Positions 53,614-62,102 are shown, counted from the stretch's first letter. The stretch: DNA of 64,000 bases from Micromonospora sp. NBC_01796 (GCF_035917455.1 NZ_CP109078.1:5564001-5628000); one strand, 5' to 3'. Program-made: numbers and translations. Notes: a model not told the origin generated them from the letters alone.

Positions 53614-54032
53614 CGACGCTGAGTCAAGCGGCACGAGACCTGAACTGGCTGGTCAGTGGTTTTGCCGAGCGCGTGCCCGGAGTGGCGCACGCGATCGTGG
53701 TCTCCGCCGACGGGCTGCTCGTCGCGGTCTCCGACCACCTGCCGCGCGACCACGCCGACAAGCTGGCCGCGGTCACCTCGGGGCTGATGAGCATCACCGC
53801 CGGTGCGGCCCAGATGTTCGACGGTGACATCGTCAAGCAGACCGTGGTCGAGATGGGCCGGGGCTACTTCCTCGTCATGCAGGTACGCGACGGTTCGATC
53901 CTGGCGACCCTCGCCGCCACCGACGCCGACATCGGCGTGGTCGGCTACGAGATGGCCCGGCTGGCCAAGCAGGCGGGTGAGATGCTGACCCCGGCGCTGC
54001 GCGCCGAGTTGCAGCAGGCCCTGCCCCGCTGA
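53610..54032 (+). CDS. cvnB: CvnB-type roadblock/LC7 protein
   Basis: A 140-residue roadblock/LC7 protein: [35 protein letters not shown], then [14 protein letters not shown] and [22 protein letters not shown] 53610 overlaps the sensor-kinase stop (GTGA). In Streptomyces conservons a DUF742 gene (C) and a Ras-like GTPase gene (D) follow; here the next gene is an unrelated leftward kinase, so the cluster stops at B. Confidence 0.88.
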   Translation: MTTLSQAARDLNWLVSGFAERVPGVAHAIVVSADGLLVAVSDHLPRDHADKLAAVTSGLMSITAGAAQMFDGDIVKQTVVEMGRGYFLVMQVRDGSILATLAATDADIGVVGYEMARLAKQAGEMLTPALRAELQQALPR

Positions 54033-54059
54033 CCGGGAACGATTCCGTGGCCGGCGTGA

Positions 54060-55067
54060 TCAGCGGAGCTGGCCGAGCTGGGCGACCAGCAGCTCGGCCA
54101 GCCACCGCTCGAACTTCTCCCGTTCCGGCCCCTGCCACCCCCGGGTGGCGCCCTCCACCAACATGATCAGGTAGAGGTAGCAGGTGTAGAGCGTCAGCCG
54201 TCGCCGTACATCCGGGGTCGGGTCGATCCGGTGGTGGCCGGCGGTGTTGTAGGCGGCGAGCAGGTCCGGGAGTTCGGCCGGGTCCCGGAACAGGGTCATC
54301 GCCACGAACTCGGCCACCGGGTCGCCGTAGAAGGCCCGCTCGCCGTCGATCAGCCCGGTCAGCGTGGCGCCGCCGGTGCCGTCGGGCAGGACGAAGACGT
54401 TGCCGTCCCACAGGTCGAAGTGGACCAGCGCCGGCCGGTCGACCTCGTCCAGCACGTCGAGGTGCCGGTGCAGCCGGTCGCCGATCTCGTCCGCGCTGAT
54501 CGGCAGCGAGGTGCCCAGGCGCAGGGCGTCGTCCAGGATGTCCTGCACCATCGCCCCGAACGCCGCCCGCCACGTCGGCTGCCAGGTGCGGCTGTTGCGC
54601 AGCGGGTACCCGTACGCCGGGCCGGTGATCGTGTGCAGGCGGGCCGTCTGGGCGGCGGCCTGCGCGCGCACGGCGGCCAGACCCGCCGGGGTCAGGTCGT
54701 CGCGCACGGTGTTCAGGGCCACCCCGTCGATCCGGGCGAGGAACACGAAGTCGCTGCCGACCAGGTCCCGGTCGACGTCCGCGAAGACCACTTCGGGTAC
54801 GGCGACGCCCGCGGCTCCGGCCCGGCGGAAGAACTCCACCTCGGTACGCATCAGGTCGACCTCGTGGCTGAGCAGCTTCAACGCCGGGGGTGGCGCGATC
54901 TTGAGGATCAGGTCGGCACCGTCGGCCAGCCGGATCGCGTAGGCGACGTTGTAGTGCCCCTCGGTCAGCTCGTGCCACCGTTCGATCCGCGCCGAGGGGC
55001 CGAAGCCCCGGCGAACCAGCGCCCCGAGTTCGGCCTCGGTGACCCGCAGCTTCGTCAGACTCTCCAC
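54060..55067 (-). CDS. APH-type phosphotransferase family protein
   Basis: A 335-residue kinase-fold protein of the aminoglycoside/choline phosphotransferase family. Visible: the N-lobe LTEGHYNVAYAIRLADGADLILKIAPP, with Lys for ATP binding; the catalytic loop ALVHFDLWDGNVFVLPD (HxDxxxxN); and the metal Asp in LTGLIDGERAFYGDPVAEF. GTG 55067 has GGAGGGG close upstream. The C-terminal part is helical. Substrate is unknown; homology alone does not imply antibiotic resistance. It is convergent with cvnB, with only 27 bases between the stops. Confidence 0.85.
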   Translation of the reverse strand: MESLTKLRVTEAELGALVRRGFGPSARIERWHELTEGHYNVAYAIRLADGADLILKIAPPPALKLLSHEVDLMRTEVEFFRRAGAAGVAVPEVVFADVDRDLVGSDFVFLARIDGVALNTVRDDLTPAGLAAVRAQAAAQTARLHTITGPAYGYPLRNSRTWQPTWRAAFGAMVQDILDDALRLGTSLPISADEIGDRLHRHLDVLDEVDRPALVHFDLWDGNVFVLPDGTGGATLTGLIDGERAFYGDPVAEFVAMTLFRDPAELPDLLAAYNTAGHHRIDPTPDVRRRLTLYTCYLYLIMLVEGATRGWQGPEREKFERWLAELLVAQLGQLR

Positions 55068-55226
55068 GTTGCCCCTCCACCGCAGCCGCCCCGTCCCAGC
55101 CGAAACGCGCGTCTCCGTACGGTAGCGACCCCGGGGGTGGGTGTGGGTACGGGTCAGCGGCGGGGTCCGGAATGCGGGCCACCGCTGGCGTCGATGTGCC
55201 AGCGGCGGTCACCCGCAGGAGGATCG

Positions 55227-55934
55227 TCAGGAGGCCGACGGGACCTGGGTGTAGAACAGGCTCGGGTCGGCGGCCAGGGACGCCTTGATGTGTGCACTCC
55301 ACTCGTCGACGATCACCTCGAACCTGCCCGCCTCGATGCCGTCGAGCCCGGCGCGTACGACCTCGGCGGGGTCGACCTTCGGGCCGTTGTAGTCGGCCAT
55401 CATGTCGGTGTCGGCGGCGCCGAGGTGCAGCCCGGTGACCAGGGTCCCCTGGGCGGCGAGTTCGAGTCGGATCCCGTTGGTCAGGTTCCACTGCGCGGCC
55501 TTGGCCGCCCCGTAGGCGTTGGCCCCGTCGTAGGCGAACCACGACATCGCCGACAGGACGTTGAGGATCGCGCCACCGCTCGCCGCCAGTACGGGGGCGA
55601 AGGCGCGGACCATGTGGAGGGTGCCGTAGTAGTTGGTGTCCATCTCGCGGCGGATGGTGTCGAGGTCGCCGGTGACCAGGTTGGTGCCGGTGGAGATGCC
55701 GGCGTTGTTGACCAGGAGGGTGACGTCGGGTGCCGCCGAGGCTGCGGCCCGTACCGAGGTCGGGTCGGTGATGTCGAGTTGCAGCACCTCCACTCCCGGC
55801 AGGTCGACGAGTTCGGGGCGGCGTGCCGTCGCGTAGACCTTCTTCGCGCCCCGTTCCAGGAGTTGGCGGGCGAATTGCCGGCCGATGCCGCGGTTGGCGC
55901 CGGTCACCAGGGCAGTGGAACCAGAGATCTTCAT
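55227..55934 (-). CDS. short-chain dehydrogenase/reductase (classical)
   Basis: A 235-residue SDR. The cofactor loop is TGANRGIG, followed by ATARRPE, which favours NADP, then NNAG in LLVNNAGISTG, a catalytic Ser in VLSAMSWFAY and YxxxK in NAYGAAKAA. It is divergent from a MerR regulator, with a palindrome between them, so it is probably the regulator's target. The substrate cannot be deduced. Confidence 0.88.
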   Translation of the reverse strand: MKISGSTALVTGANRGIGRQFARQLLERGAKKVYATARRPELVDLPGVEVLQLDITDPTSVRAAASAAPDVTLLVNNAGISTGTNLVTGDLDTIRREMDTNYYGTLHMVRAFAPVLAASGGAILNVLSAMSWFAYDGANAYGAAKAAQWNLTNGIRLELAAQGTLVTGLHLGAADTDMMADYNGPKVDPAEVVRAGLDGIEAGRFEVIVDEWSAHIKASLAADPSLFYTQVPSAS

Positions 55935-55998
55935 CGCTACCTTCTCGGGTGGATATCGAGGACTGTGCTGCGCAGCGGTACGCGGACTACGCTAAAAC

Positions 55999-56014
55999 TT
56001 GACGTTGACGTCAA
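55999..56014. promoter_or_regulatory. MerR-type operator between SDR and regulator
   Basis: The perfect 7-2-7 palindrome TTGACGT TG ACGTCAA is centred in the divergent gap. Read leftward, CTTGCC and TAGCGT boxes flank it with a spacing of about 20-21 bases, as in long-spacer MerR-activated promoters. Confidence 0.65.
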
Positions 56015-56053
56015 AGGCAAGTGGTGTGACCCACGGCACACGAGGAGAAGCTG

Positions 56054-56419
56054 ATGCGCATCGGTGAACTCGCCGACCGGACCGGCGTGAGTACGCGGGC
56101 CCTGCGGTACTACGAGGAGCAGCACCTGCTCGCCTCCGAGCGCAGCCGCAGCGGGCAGCGGACGTACCCGGAGATCGCGGTCGACCGGGTCCGGCTGATC
56201 CAGCAGCTCTACGCCGCCGGCCTGGCGAGCAGATCGATCGTCGAGCTGCTCCCGTGCGTCGTGACCGGTGTGGCGTCACCGGAGCTGCTCGACCGGTTGG
56301 CGGCGCAACGGGAACGCATCGACGGCCAGATCAACGACCTGATCGACACCCGGGAACGGCTCGACCAGATCCTTCACGCGGCGGCCGAGAGCGCCCGGCG
56401 GCCCTGCGCTCCGATGTAG
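56054..56419 (+). CDS. MerR family transcriptional regulator
   Basis: A 121-residue regulator. The N-terminal MerR helix-turn-helix is MRIGELADRTGVSTRALRYYEEQHLL (start of the family exactly at Met1), followed by a wing and a C-terminal coiled coil (residues 78-112, LLDRLAAQRERIDGQINDLI). There is no separate ligand-binding domain and no Cys metal motif of the CueR type, apart from single cysteines in LLPCVV and RRPCAPM. GGAG lies six bases before ATG 56054. It is divergent from the SDR gene, which it probably controls. Confidence 0.9.
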   Translation: MRIGELADRTGVSTRALRYYEEQHLLASERSRSGQRTYPEIAVDRVRLIQQLYAAGLASRSIVELLPCVVTGVASPELLDRLAAQRERIDGQINDLIDTRERLDQILHAAAESARRPCAPM

Positions 56420-56467
56420 CGGACGCGCGGGGTTAGCCGCCGTGGCATCTGGGCAAGAGATCAGGTC

Positions 56468-58195
56468 ATGGCGGGTGTGGGGAACTACGGTACGGAACTG
56501 CTCGGCGGCCGTTACCGGCTGGTCGAGCGGCTCGGCGCCGGTGGGATGTCGGTGGTCTGGCGGGGTTTCGACGAGGTGCTCGGCCGCCAGGTCGCGGTGA
56601 AGGTGCTCGCCTCACGGCTGGCCAGCGACCGCGCCTTCCGGCACCGGCTGCGGATGGAGGCCCAGGCCGCGGCACGGCTGGTCCACCCGAACATCACCAA
56701 CGTCTACGACTACGGCGAGTCCGTCGAGGGCGGGCTGACCGTCCCGTACGTGGTGATGGAGCTCGTCGACGGCGGCTCTCTCGCCGCCCGACTGGGCCGG
56801 GACCGTCAGCTTCCGTGGCGGGAGGCGGCCGGGACGGTCGCCGAGGTCGCGGCGGCGCTCGCCGCCGCCCACGCGCGCGGGGTCGTCCACCGGGATGTGA
56901 CCCCGGGCAATGTGATGCTCACCGGCTCCGGGGTGAAGGTGGTGGACTTCGGCATCTCGGCGCTGGTCGGTGAGAGCGAGGCCGGCCCCGACGGCCAGAT
57001 CTTCGGTACGCCCGCGTACCTCGCCCCGGAACGCCTGGACGAGGGGCAGGTCTCCGCGGCGACCGACGTGTACGCGGTCGGCCTGCTGCTCTACCGGACG
57101 CTGACCGGCCGGCTCCCGTGGCAGGCGAGCACCACCACGGAGATGCTGCGGGCCCACCTCTATGCCGACCCGGCACCGATGCCGCCGGTCGAGGGTCTGC
57201 CCGAACAGGTGGTCGCGCTCTGCTCCCGGTGCCTGGCGAAGGCGCCCGAGGACCGGCCGAGCAGCGCGGAGGTGGCCGGTACGCTCGCCGCCGTGGCCGG
57301 TCGACCGGTGGCCCTGCCGGTCTCGTCGCAGCCGTCCGGGGTGACGGGACCGGATCACGAGTCGGCCGAGCTGGCCGCCGCCGGCACCACGATCCTGCCC
57401 TGGTCGACCACGACCGGCGCGCTCTGGTCCGCCGCACCGACCCGTGAACCGGGCACCGTTCGCCGCAACCCTCTGGTACGGAACCCGGTGGGTCGTCGCC
57501 GGATCAGGGTTGCCGTGGCCGGGGTGGGTCTGCTCGCGTTGACCGGTGCGATCTGGGCCGCCGCCGCGTCCACTTCGTCCGGTGGCGGTGGCGCTCCCGT
57601 ACGGGCCGCCGCCGGTACGGCCGAACCGAAGCCGCCGACCTGCCAGGCCGGGTACGCCCTGCGTACCGACTCGGGGCGGGCGTTCGACGCGGAGCTGACC
57701 GTGAAGAACACCGGTGACCAGCCGGTCCGTGACTGGCAACTGGCCTTCGCCTTTCCGGCCGACCAGGCGATCACTGGAACCGAGCCGGCCCAGTGGCAGC
57801 AGCAGGGCCGTGACGTGCTGCTCCGCCCGGCGGACGGCGCTGCCGACCTGGGTCCGGGCGCCTCCGTGGCGGTCCGGATCACCGGCACGTACGCGGGCGC
57901 GAATCCGTTGCCGGTGCGTTTCCAACTGGGGGAGTCGGTCTGCGATGTGCAGGTGTCCGGGGTTGCCGGCACGAGCGCACCGGCAGGTGGCAGCTCCGCC
58001 GGAGCGGCCGCGACCGTACCGGCATCCGGGGGAGGCAATCCGGTTGCCCCCCAGCCCCACCAGGTTGCCCCGCAGCCCCCGGGTCCCGCCGTGAAGGGCA
58101 AGGACAACCCGAAGCCCGAGCCGAAGAAGCCGCCGACCAGGCACACCGGGGACGACGAGGAAGAGGACGAGGACGAGGGCGACGAGGACGAGTGA
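56468..58195 (+). CDS. Ser/Thr kinase with extracellular CBM2-like domain
   Basis: A receptor kinase of 575 residues. The kinase domain (about 15-275) has LGAGGMSVVWRG, VAVKVLA, HRDVTPGNVML, DFGISAL and YLAPERLDEG. One helix (VAVAGVGLLALTGAIWAAAAS) is near residues 345-370. The outside part (about 390-495) looks like a family 2 carbohydrate-binding module: CQAGYALRTDSGRAFDAEL, VKNTGDQPVRDWQLAFAFP, and a closing Cys in GESVCDVQV. A Pro-rich stretch and a very acidic tail (EEEDEDEGDEDE) end the protein. It could sense cellulose or chitin, or anchor the kinase to the wall; ligand binding is inferred only. Confidence 0.85.
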   Translation: MAGVGNYGTELLGGRYRLVERLGAGGMSVVWRGFDEVLGRQVAVKVLASRLASDRAFRHRLRMEAQAAARLVHPNITNVYDYGESVEGGLTVPYVVMELVDGGSLAARLGRDRQLPWREAAGTVAEVAAALAAAHARGVVHRDVTPGNVMLTGSGVKVVDFGISALVGESEAGPDGQIFGTPAYLAPERLDEGQVSAATDVYAVGLLLYRTLTGRLPWQASTTTEMLRAHLYADPAPMPPVEGLPEQVVALCSRCLAKAPEDRPSSAEVAGTLAAVAGRPVALPVSSQPSGVTGPDHESAELAAAGTTILPWSTTTGALWSAAPTREPGTVRRNPLVRNPVGRRRIRVAVAGVGLLALTGAIWAAAASTSSGGGGAPVRAAAGTAEPKPPTCQAGYALRTDSGRAFDAELTVKNTGDQPVRDWQLAFAFPADQAITGTEPAQWQQQGRDVLLRPADGAADLGPGASVAVRITGTYAGANPLPVRFQLGESVCDVQVSGVAGTSAPAGGSSAGAAATVPASGGGNPVAPQPHQVAPQPPGPAVKGKDNPKPEPKKPPTRHTGDDEEEDEDEGDEDE

Positions 58196-58237
58196 CGCGC
58201 CCTCGTCGCCGGCCTCGACCTGAGCGGACGGGGTGGT

Positions 58238-59035
58238 TCAGTTCCGGTAGCGGTCGGCCGGGACCGACCGGGACAGGTTCGGGATCATGGCCTGACGGGC
58301 GGCGTCGAACCTGTCCCAGTCGGCGATGTCCGGCAGGGAGAGCAGGGTCATGGGTTCGCCCGCGTCCAGGCCCGCGAGCGCGGCGTCGACCGCGGCGTCG
58401 GCGGACATGACCGCCTCCTCCGGGAACGCCGAGATCTCGATGCCGGAGCCGTCCCAGAACTCGGTACGGACCCCGCCGGGGAAAACCGCCTGTACCCGGA
58501 TGCCGGATCCGGCGAGTTCCTGTTGCAGGGCCTGGGTGAACGCCACCACGTAGCTCTTCGTTCCGCTGTAGACGGCGCTGACCGGCAGGACGTTGAATGC
58601 CAGCGCGGATGACAGGTTGACGATCGTGCCGCTGCCCCGCCGGGTGAATCCCGCGAGTACGGCGGTGGTCAGCCGGGTCAGCGCGGTCACGTTCAGCGTG
58701 ACGAGGTCTTCGAGCTGGGACGGATCGGCCTGGGCGAGTGGACCGAAGGTGGTGCCGCCGGCGTTGTTCACCAGCAGCGAGATCGACTCGTCGGAGCGTA
58801 GGCGGTCCTCGACCGTGGCGAGTTGACCGGGGTTGGTGAGATCCGCGGTGAGTACCTCGACCGTCCGTCCGGTGTTCGCGGTGATCTTCGACGCGACGGT
58901 GTCGAGCCGGCTCTTGTCGCGGGCGACCAGCAGCAGGTCGTAACCGCGGCGGGCGAGCCGATCGGCGTACACGGCGCCCATGCCGGTGGAGGCTCCGGTG
59001 ACCACGGCAATACCCTGCGTGTTCGTGTCAGACAT
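58238..59035 (-). CDS. short-chain dehydrogenase (DltE/YqjQ-like)
   Basis: A 265-residue SDR: TGASTGMGAVYADRLARRGYDLLLVARD for cofactor binding (the Arg favours NADP), NNAGGTTFGP, Ser in NLSSALAFN and YxxxK as VYSGTKSYV. ATG 59035 is used because the preceding residues look untranslated; GGAA lies nine bases upstream. The 59-base gap before the start contains an inverted repeat whose half-site matches the operator of the nearby TetR gene, so the SDR is a probable TetR target. Confidence 0.88.
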   Translation of the reverse strand: MSDTNTQGIAVVTGASTGMGAVYADRLARRGYDLLLVARDKSRLDTVASKITANTGRTVEVLTADLTNPGQLATVEDRLRSDESISLLVNNAGGTTFGPLAQADPSQLEDLVTLNVTALTRLTTAVLAGFTRRGSGTIVNLSSALAFNVLPVSAVYSGTKSYVVAFTQALQQELAGSGIRVQAVFPGGVRTEFWDGSGIEISAFPEEAVMSADAAVDAALAGLDAGEPMTLLSLPDIADWDRFDAARQAMIPNLSRSVPADRYRN

Positions 59036-59093
59036 GGAGGCGATTTCCTTCGGGATCGGAAAGCGGCTGCCCGATGGGCGCCGCGTTGCTCCG

Positions 59094-59117
59094 TTTAGAT
59101 TATCCCTGTCATCTAAA
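59094..59117. promoter_or_regulatory. TetR-type operator before the SDR gene
   Basis: TTTAGAT (59094-59100) and ATCTAAA (59111-59117) form an inverted repeat with a 10-base spacer. It shares the half-site TCATCTA with the operator at 59831-59862. Confidence 0.6.
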
Positions 59118-59166
59118 AGTCGCAAGCGGGGTCGCCGGAGCGGTCATCATGGGGCGAAGCGGTACA

Positions 59167-59202
59167 AAAGGGCGCCCACCAGGTGATCCGGCGGGCGCCC
59201 TT
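59167..59202 (-). terminator. terminator of the TetR gene
   Basis: Stem of 10 bp, AAGGGCGCCC (59168-59177) with GGGCGCCCTT (59193-59202). Read leftward, it is followed by TTTTGT, an intrinsic terminator with T tract, 17 bases after the TetR stop. Confidence 0.85.
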
Positions 59203-59218
59203 CGTGCTGCGGGTCGAT

Positions 59219-59815
59219 TCAGTCTTCCGGGCGAGGTGGCGTCTCCCGGGGGGCGGCCACGCCGGGCAGCGCCTCGTGGGCGGCGGCCAGGATCCGCTCC
59301 GACAGGTCGGATCCGGCGGTGGCGCGGGCGAGCGTGAGTGCGCCGACGAGCATCGAGAGGGTGGCGAGATCCTCGTTGCCGTCCGTGGAGAGCCAGCGGG
59401 CGAACAGTCCCACGCCTTCGGCGTAGGCCGGTCGGGCGGTGCCGTCGACGTCCTCGTTCGCGATGTCCGAACTCAGGCCGGTGGTGGGGCAGCCCTGGCC
59501 GAGATCGTCCCGGTGTTCCGTCGACAGGTAGTAGTCGATCAGATCCTGGCGGGCCGCATCATGGTCGCCCGGACGCTGGTCGTCGAATCCCCCCAACTGC
59601 GCGGCAAGATCGGCGAACGCAAGTACGGTCGCCTCGGTGAGCAGCGCCTCCTTCGAGGTGAACTGCCGGTAGAAGCCCCCGTGGGTGAGCCCGACCTCGG
59701 CCATGAGATCGGCGACACTCACCGCCTGTACGCCCCGTTCGCGGAACAGTCGCGCCGCCGCGGCAACCACCTGCCTGCGGTTCTCCTGTGCCTGGGCCTG
59801 CGATACCCGCCCCAT
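59219..59815 (-). CDS. TetR family transcriptional regulator
   Basis: A 198-residue regulator. The helix-turn-helix part is NRRQVVAAAARLFRERGVQAVSVADLMAEVGLTHGGFYRQFTSKEALL (about 12-60), followed by a helical ligand domain with GCPTTGLSSDIA, as in the TetR_C_33/AcrR-like group. ATG 59815 has GAGGAGG six bases upstream. A perfect 14-4-14 palindrome sits just upstream (59831-59862), consistent with autoregulation, and a related half-site precedes the SDR gene downstream. Confidence 0.9.
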   Translation of the reverse strand: MGRVSQAQAQENRRQVVAAAARLFRERGVQAVSVADLMAEVGLTHGGFYRQFTSKEALLTEATVLAFADLAAQLGGFDDQRPGDHDAARQDLIDYYLSTEHRDDLGQGCPTTGLSSDIANEDVDGTARPAYAEGVGLFARWLSTDGNEDLATLSMLVGALTLARATAGSDLSERILAAAHEALPGVAAPRETPPRPED

Positions 59816-59830
59816 GATGCACCTCCTCCA

Positions 59831-59862
59831 CCAGTATAGATGAGCAATCTCATCTATACTGG
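59831..59862. promoter_or_regulatory. perfect TetR operator palindrome
   Basis: CCAGTATAGATGAG and its exact complement flank CAAT: a 32-base perfect inverted repeat, AT-rich within GC-rich DNA, 16 bases upstream of the TetR start. It probably overlaps the promoter. Confidence 0.85.
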
Positions 59863-59876
59863 TCGCCGGCGGGCGG

Positions 59877-60413
59877 CTACGCCGGGTACGTGTCCCGGGC
59901 GTCGCCGTCCCCGGCGAGCAGGAAGGCCGGCCGATCCGTACGCCACTCCGGCACGTCCATCGAGTTCAGTACGGAGATCAACTTCTTCTCCTCGTAGATG
60001 AAGTGCGTCTCCATGATCGCTGCCAGACCCTCCAGTTCCTCCCGTACCCGGGTGGCCGTGGCCGGGTCCGGATCGGTGGGCAGGTCGCCCAGGAGCCGCT
60101 GGAGGCTGCCCAGGATCCAGTCGATCCGGTTGTGGTCGGTCTTCAGCTCGGTGATCACCTGGCGCAGTTCGGGGAACTCCCGCGCGATCACCGGGAACGC
60201 CCCGCCGTCCTCGCCCGTGTGGTGCCGGGTCAGCACGGAGCAGAAGCCGAGGCAGTACGCCCGCAGGTCGCGCGGCGGCAGACCCTCGCCCGCGAAGTAC
60301 GCGTCGACGTTGTCCCGCAGGTCTTCGAGTTGTTCCCGTAGCCAGATGTGCACTTCGATCAACTGGTTGCCGAAGGCGGTGAGGCGACTGCTCGCCTCGA
60401 AGTCTGAACCCAT
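59877..60413 (-). CDS. hemerythrin HHE-domain protein
   Basis: A 178-residue four-helix HHE protein. Di-iron ligands are visible as His in VHIWLREQLEDL, H-H-x3-E in TRHHTGEDGGAFPVI, His in TDHNRIDWIL and H-x4-E in THFIYEEKKLIS. ATG 60413 has GGGGAGA just upstream. The family binds oxygen, NO or oxidants and is often linked to stress responses. The gene reads leftward toward the TetR gene; its stop is 62 bases from the TetR start, with the TetR operator between. Confidence 0.85.
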   Translation of the reverse strand: MGSDFEASSRLTAFGNQLIEVHIWLREQLEDLRDNVDAYFAGEGLPPRDLRAYCLGFCSVLTRHHTGEDGGAFPVIAREFPELRQVITELKTDHNRIDWILGSLQRLLGDLPTDPDPATATRVREELEGLAAIMETHFIYEEKKLISVLNSMDVPEWRTDRPAFLLAGDGDARDTYPA

Positions 60414-60539
60414 GCTCTCCCCAGGATCGGCCGGCCCGCCACGGTGCACCGCAGTCGGTCGATCCAGTATTCCAACGCGACACCGGCCGCGCGGGGGCGC
60501 ATCCCGTCGCCGGAACACGCCCCCGTGCGGCCGGGAGGC

Positions 60540-62042
60540 TCAGACCTGGTTGTCCTTGATCACTTGCCGGTACCAGTGCGCGCTGCGCTTGAGGATGCGC
60601 CGCTGGGTGGGGTAGTCGACGTAGATCAGGCCCCAGCGCTGCTCGTACCCCTGGTCCCACTCGAAGTTGTCCATCAGCGACCAGACGTGGTAGCTCTCCA
60701 GCCGTACCCCGTCGGCGATGGCCCGGTGGGCGGCGGCGAGGTGGTCGCGCAGGAAGCCGATCCGGCCCGGGTCGTCGACCCGGTCGCCGTCGAGCGTGTC
60801 CGGGGTGGGCAGGCCGTTCTCGGTGACGGTGAGCGCCACGTCACCGTAGTCGCGGCGTACCCGGGTCAGCATGTCGTACATCCCGTCGGGATAGATCTGC
60901 TGCCACTCGGCCTCCGTGGTGGGCCACTTCTGTACGGTGCCGCCGCCCGGGGTGACGTAGATCGGGGTGTAGTACTGCACCGCGAGCAGGTCGACCGGCG
61001 CGGAGATGATCTTCAGGTCGCCGTCGCGGATCGCCCGGACCATGCGGCTGTCCGGGCCGAGGTCGTCGAGGACGTCGGCGGGGTAGCTCCCCTTGAAGAT
61101 CGGGTCCAGGTAGAGCCGGTTCTCGTACCCGTCGTAGAGCCGGGTTGCCGCCTCCGCCTCGGCGCCCTCGACGGCGGGGTAGCAGGGGTGCAGGTTGAGC
61201 GCCGGCCCGATCCGGCTCGTGCCCGAGGTGGCGCGCAGTGCCGCGACGGCGAGCCCGTGCGCGAGTTGCAGGTGGTGGGCGACCAGGTAGGCGGCCTCCG
61301 GGTCGCGGTGGCCGGGGGCGTGGTGCCCGTGCAGGTAGCCGTTCTGCACCACCGTCTTGGGTTCGTTGACGGTCAGCCAGACCGGCACCTTCTCGCCGAG
61401 GGCCCGGAACACGTGGTCGGCGTAGTCGGCGAACCGGTACGCGACGTCGCGGTTCTCCCAGCCGCCGGCGTCCTGCAGCGACTGGGGGAGGTCCCAGTGG
61501 AAGAGGGTGGCCATCGGGGCGATGTCGCGGGCCAGCAGCCCGTCCACCAACCGTCGGTAGAAATCGAGTCCGCGCTGGTTGGGCGCGCCGGTACCGTCGG
61601 CCTGGATCCGGGACCAGGAGATGGAGAACCGGTACGTCCTGAGTCCCAGGTCCCGCATCAGGTCGAGATCGGCCTCGTACCGGTGGTAGTGGTCGGCGGC
61701 GACGTCGCCGGTGTCCCCGCCCCGGACCTTTCCCGGGGTGTGGCTGAAGGTGTCCCAGACGGACTCGCCCCTGCCGTCGTCCTTGGCCGCCCCCTCGATC
61801 TGGTACGCCGAGGTGGCCGCGCCCCAGCCGAAGCCGTCCGGGAAGCGGAGGCCGAGCCGGGTCTCCGGACTCGGGCTGCGGTCCCGGTCGGAGTCGGTGT
61901 CGGCGTCGCAGGCGGCGGTGACGGCGGCGCTCGCCGCGACGGCGGCCGTCGTCGACGCGCCCGCGCTCACGCGGGCCGCGCCGGCGGCGCTGGCGGAGAG
62001 CGCGGCGCGGCGCAGCAGGTGGCGCCGGGTCAGTACGGACAT
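60540..62042 (-). CDS. GH1 beta-glucosidase, predicted exported lipoprotein
   Basis: A family 1 glycoside hydrolase of 500 residues. The catalytic acid is in LTVNEPK and the nucleophile in LTVTENG; GWGAATSAYQIEGA and SWSRIQADG are classic. Unlike most GH1 enzymes it has an N-terminal twin-arginine-like signal (TRRHLLRRAALSAS) and a lipobox-like VTAAC, so it may be a Tat-exported lipoprotein. ATG 62042 has GGAG nine bases upstream. A CebR-type box lies 47 bases before the start, so induction by cello-oligosaccharides is likely. It would split cellobiose or short oligosaccharides outside the membrane. Confidence 0.88.
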   Translation of the reverse strand: MSVLTRRHLLRRAALSASAAGAARVSAGASTTAAVAASAAVTAACDADTDSDRDRSPSPETRLGLRFPDGFGWGAATSAYQIEGAAKDDGRGESVWDTFSHTPGKVRGGDTGDVAADHYHRYEADLDLMRDLGLRTYRFSISWSRIQADGTGAPNQRGLDFYRRLVDGLLARDIAPMATLFHWDLPQSLQDAGGWENRDVAYRFADYADHVFRALGEKVPVWLTVNEPKTVVQNGYLHGHHAPGHRDPEAAYLVAHHLQLAHGLAVAALRATSGTSRIGPALNLHPCYPAVEGAEAEAATRLYDGYENRLYLDPIFKGSYPADVLDDLGPDSRMVRAIRDGDLKIISAPVDLLAVQYYTPIYVTPGGGTVQKWPTTEAEWQQIYPDGMYDMLTRVRRDYGDVALTVTENGLPTPDTLDGDRVDDPGRIGFLRDHLAAAHRAIADGVRLESYHVWSLMDNFEWDQGYEQRWGLIYVDYPTQRRILKRSAHWYRQVIKDNQV

Positions 62043-62088
62043 ATGGCTTGTCTCCTCGTGTGTGGGGCCCATCCGCGAATGGCGCGTC

Positions 62089-62102
62089 CGGGAGCGCTCC
62101 CA
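62089..62102. promoter_or_regulatory. CebR-type operator before the GH1 gene
   Basis: CGGGAGCGCTCCCA matches the Streptomyces CebR box TGGGAGCGCTCCCA at 13 of 14 positions and lies 47 bases upstream of the GH1 start. Confidence 0.85.

Noticed and set aside
54060-55067. Antibiotic-resistance call for the APH-type gene
   Set aside because: The kinase loop is generic to a large family acting on many small molecules; nothing in sequence or context points to an aminoglycoside.
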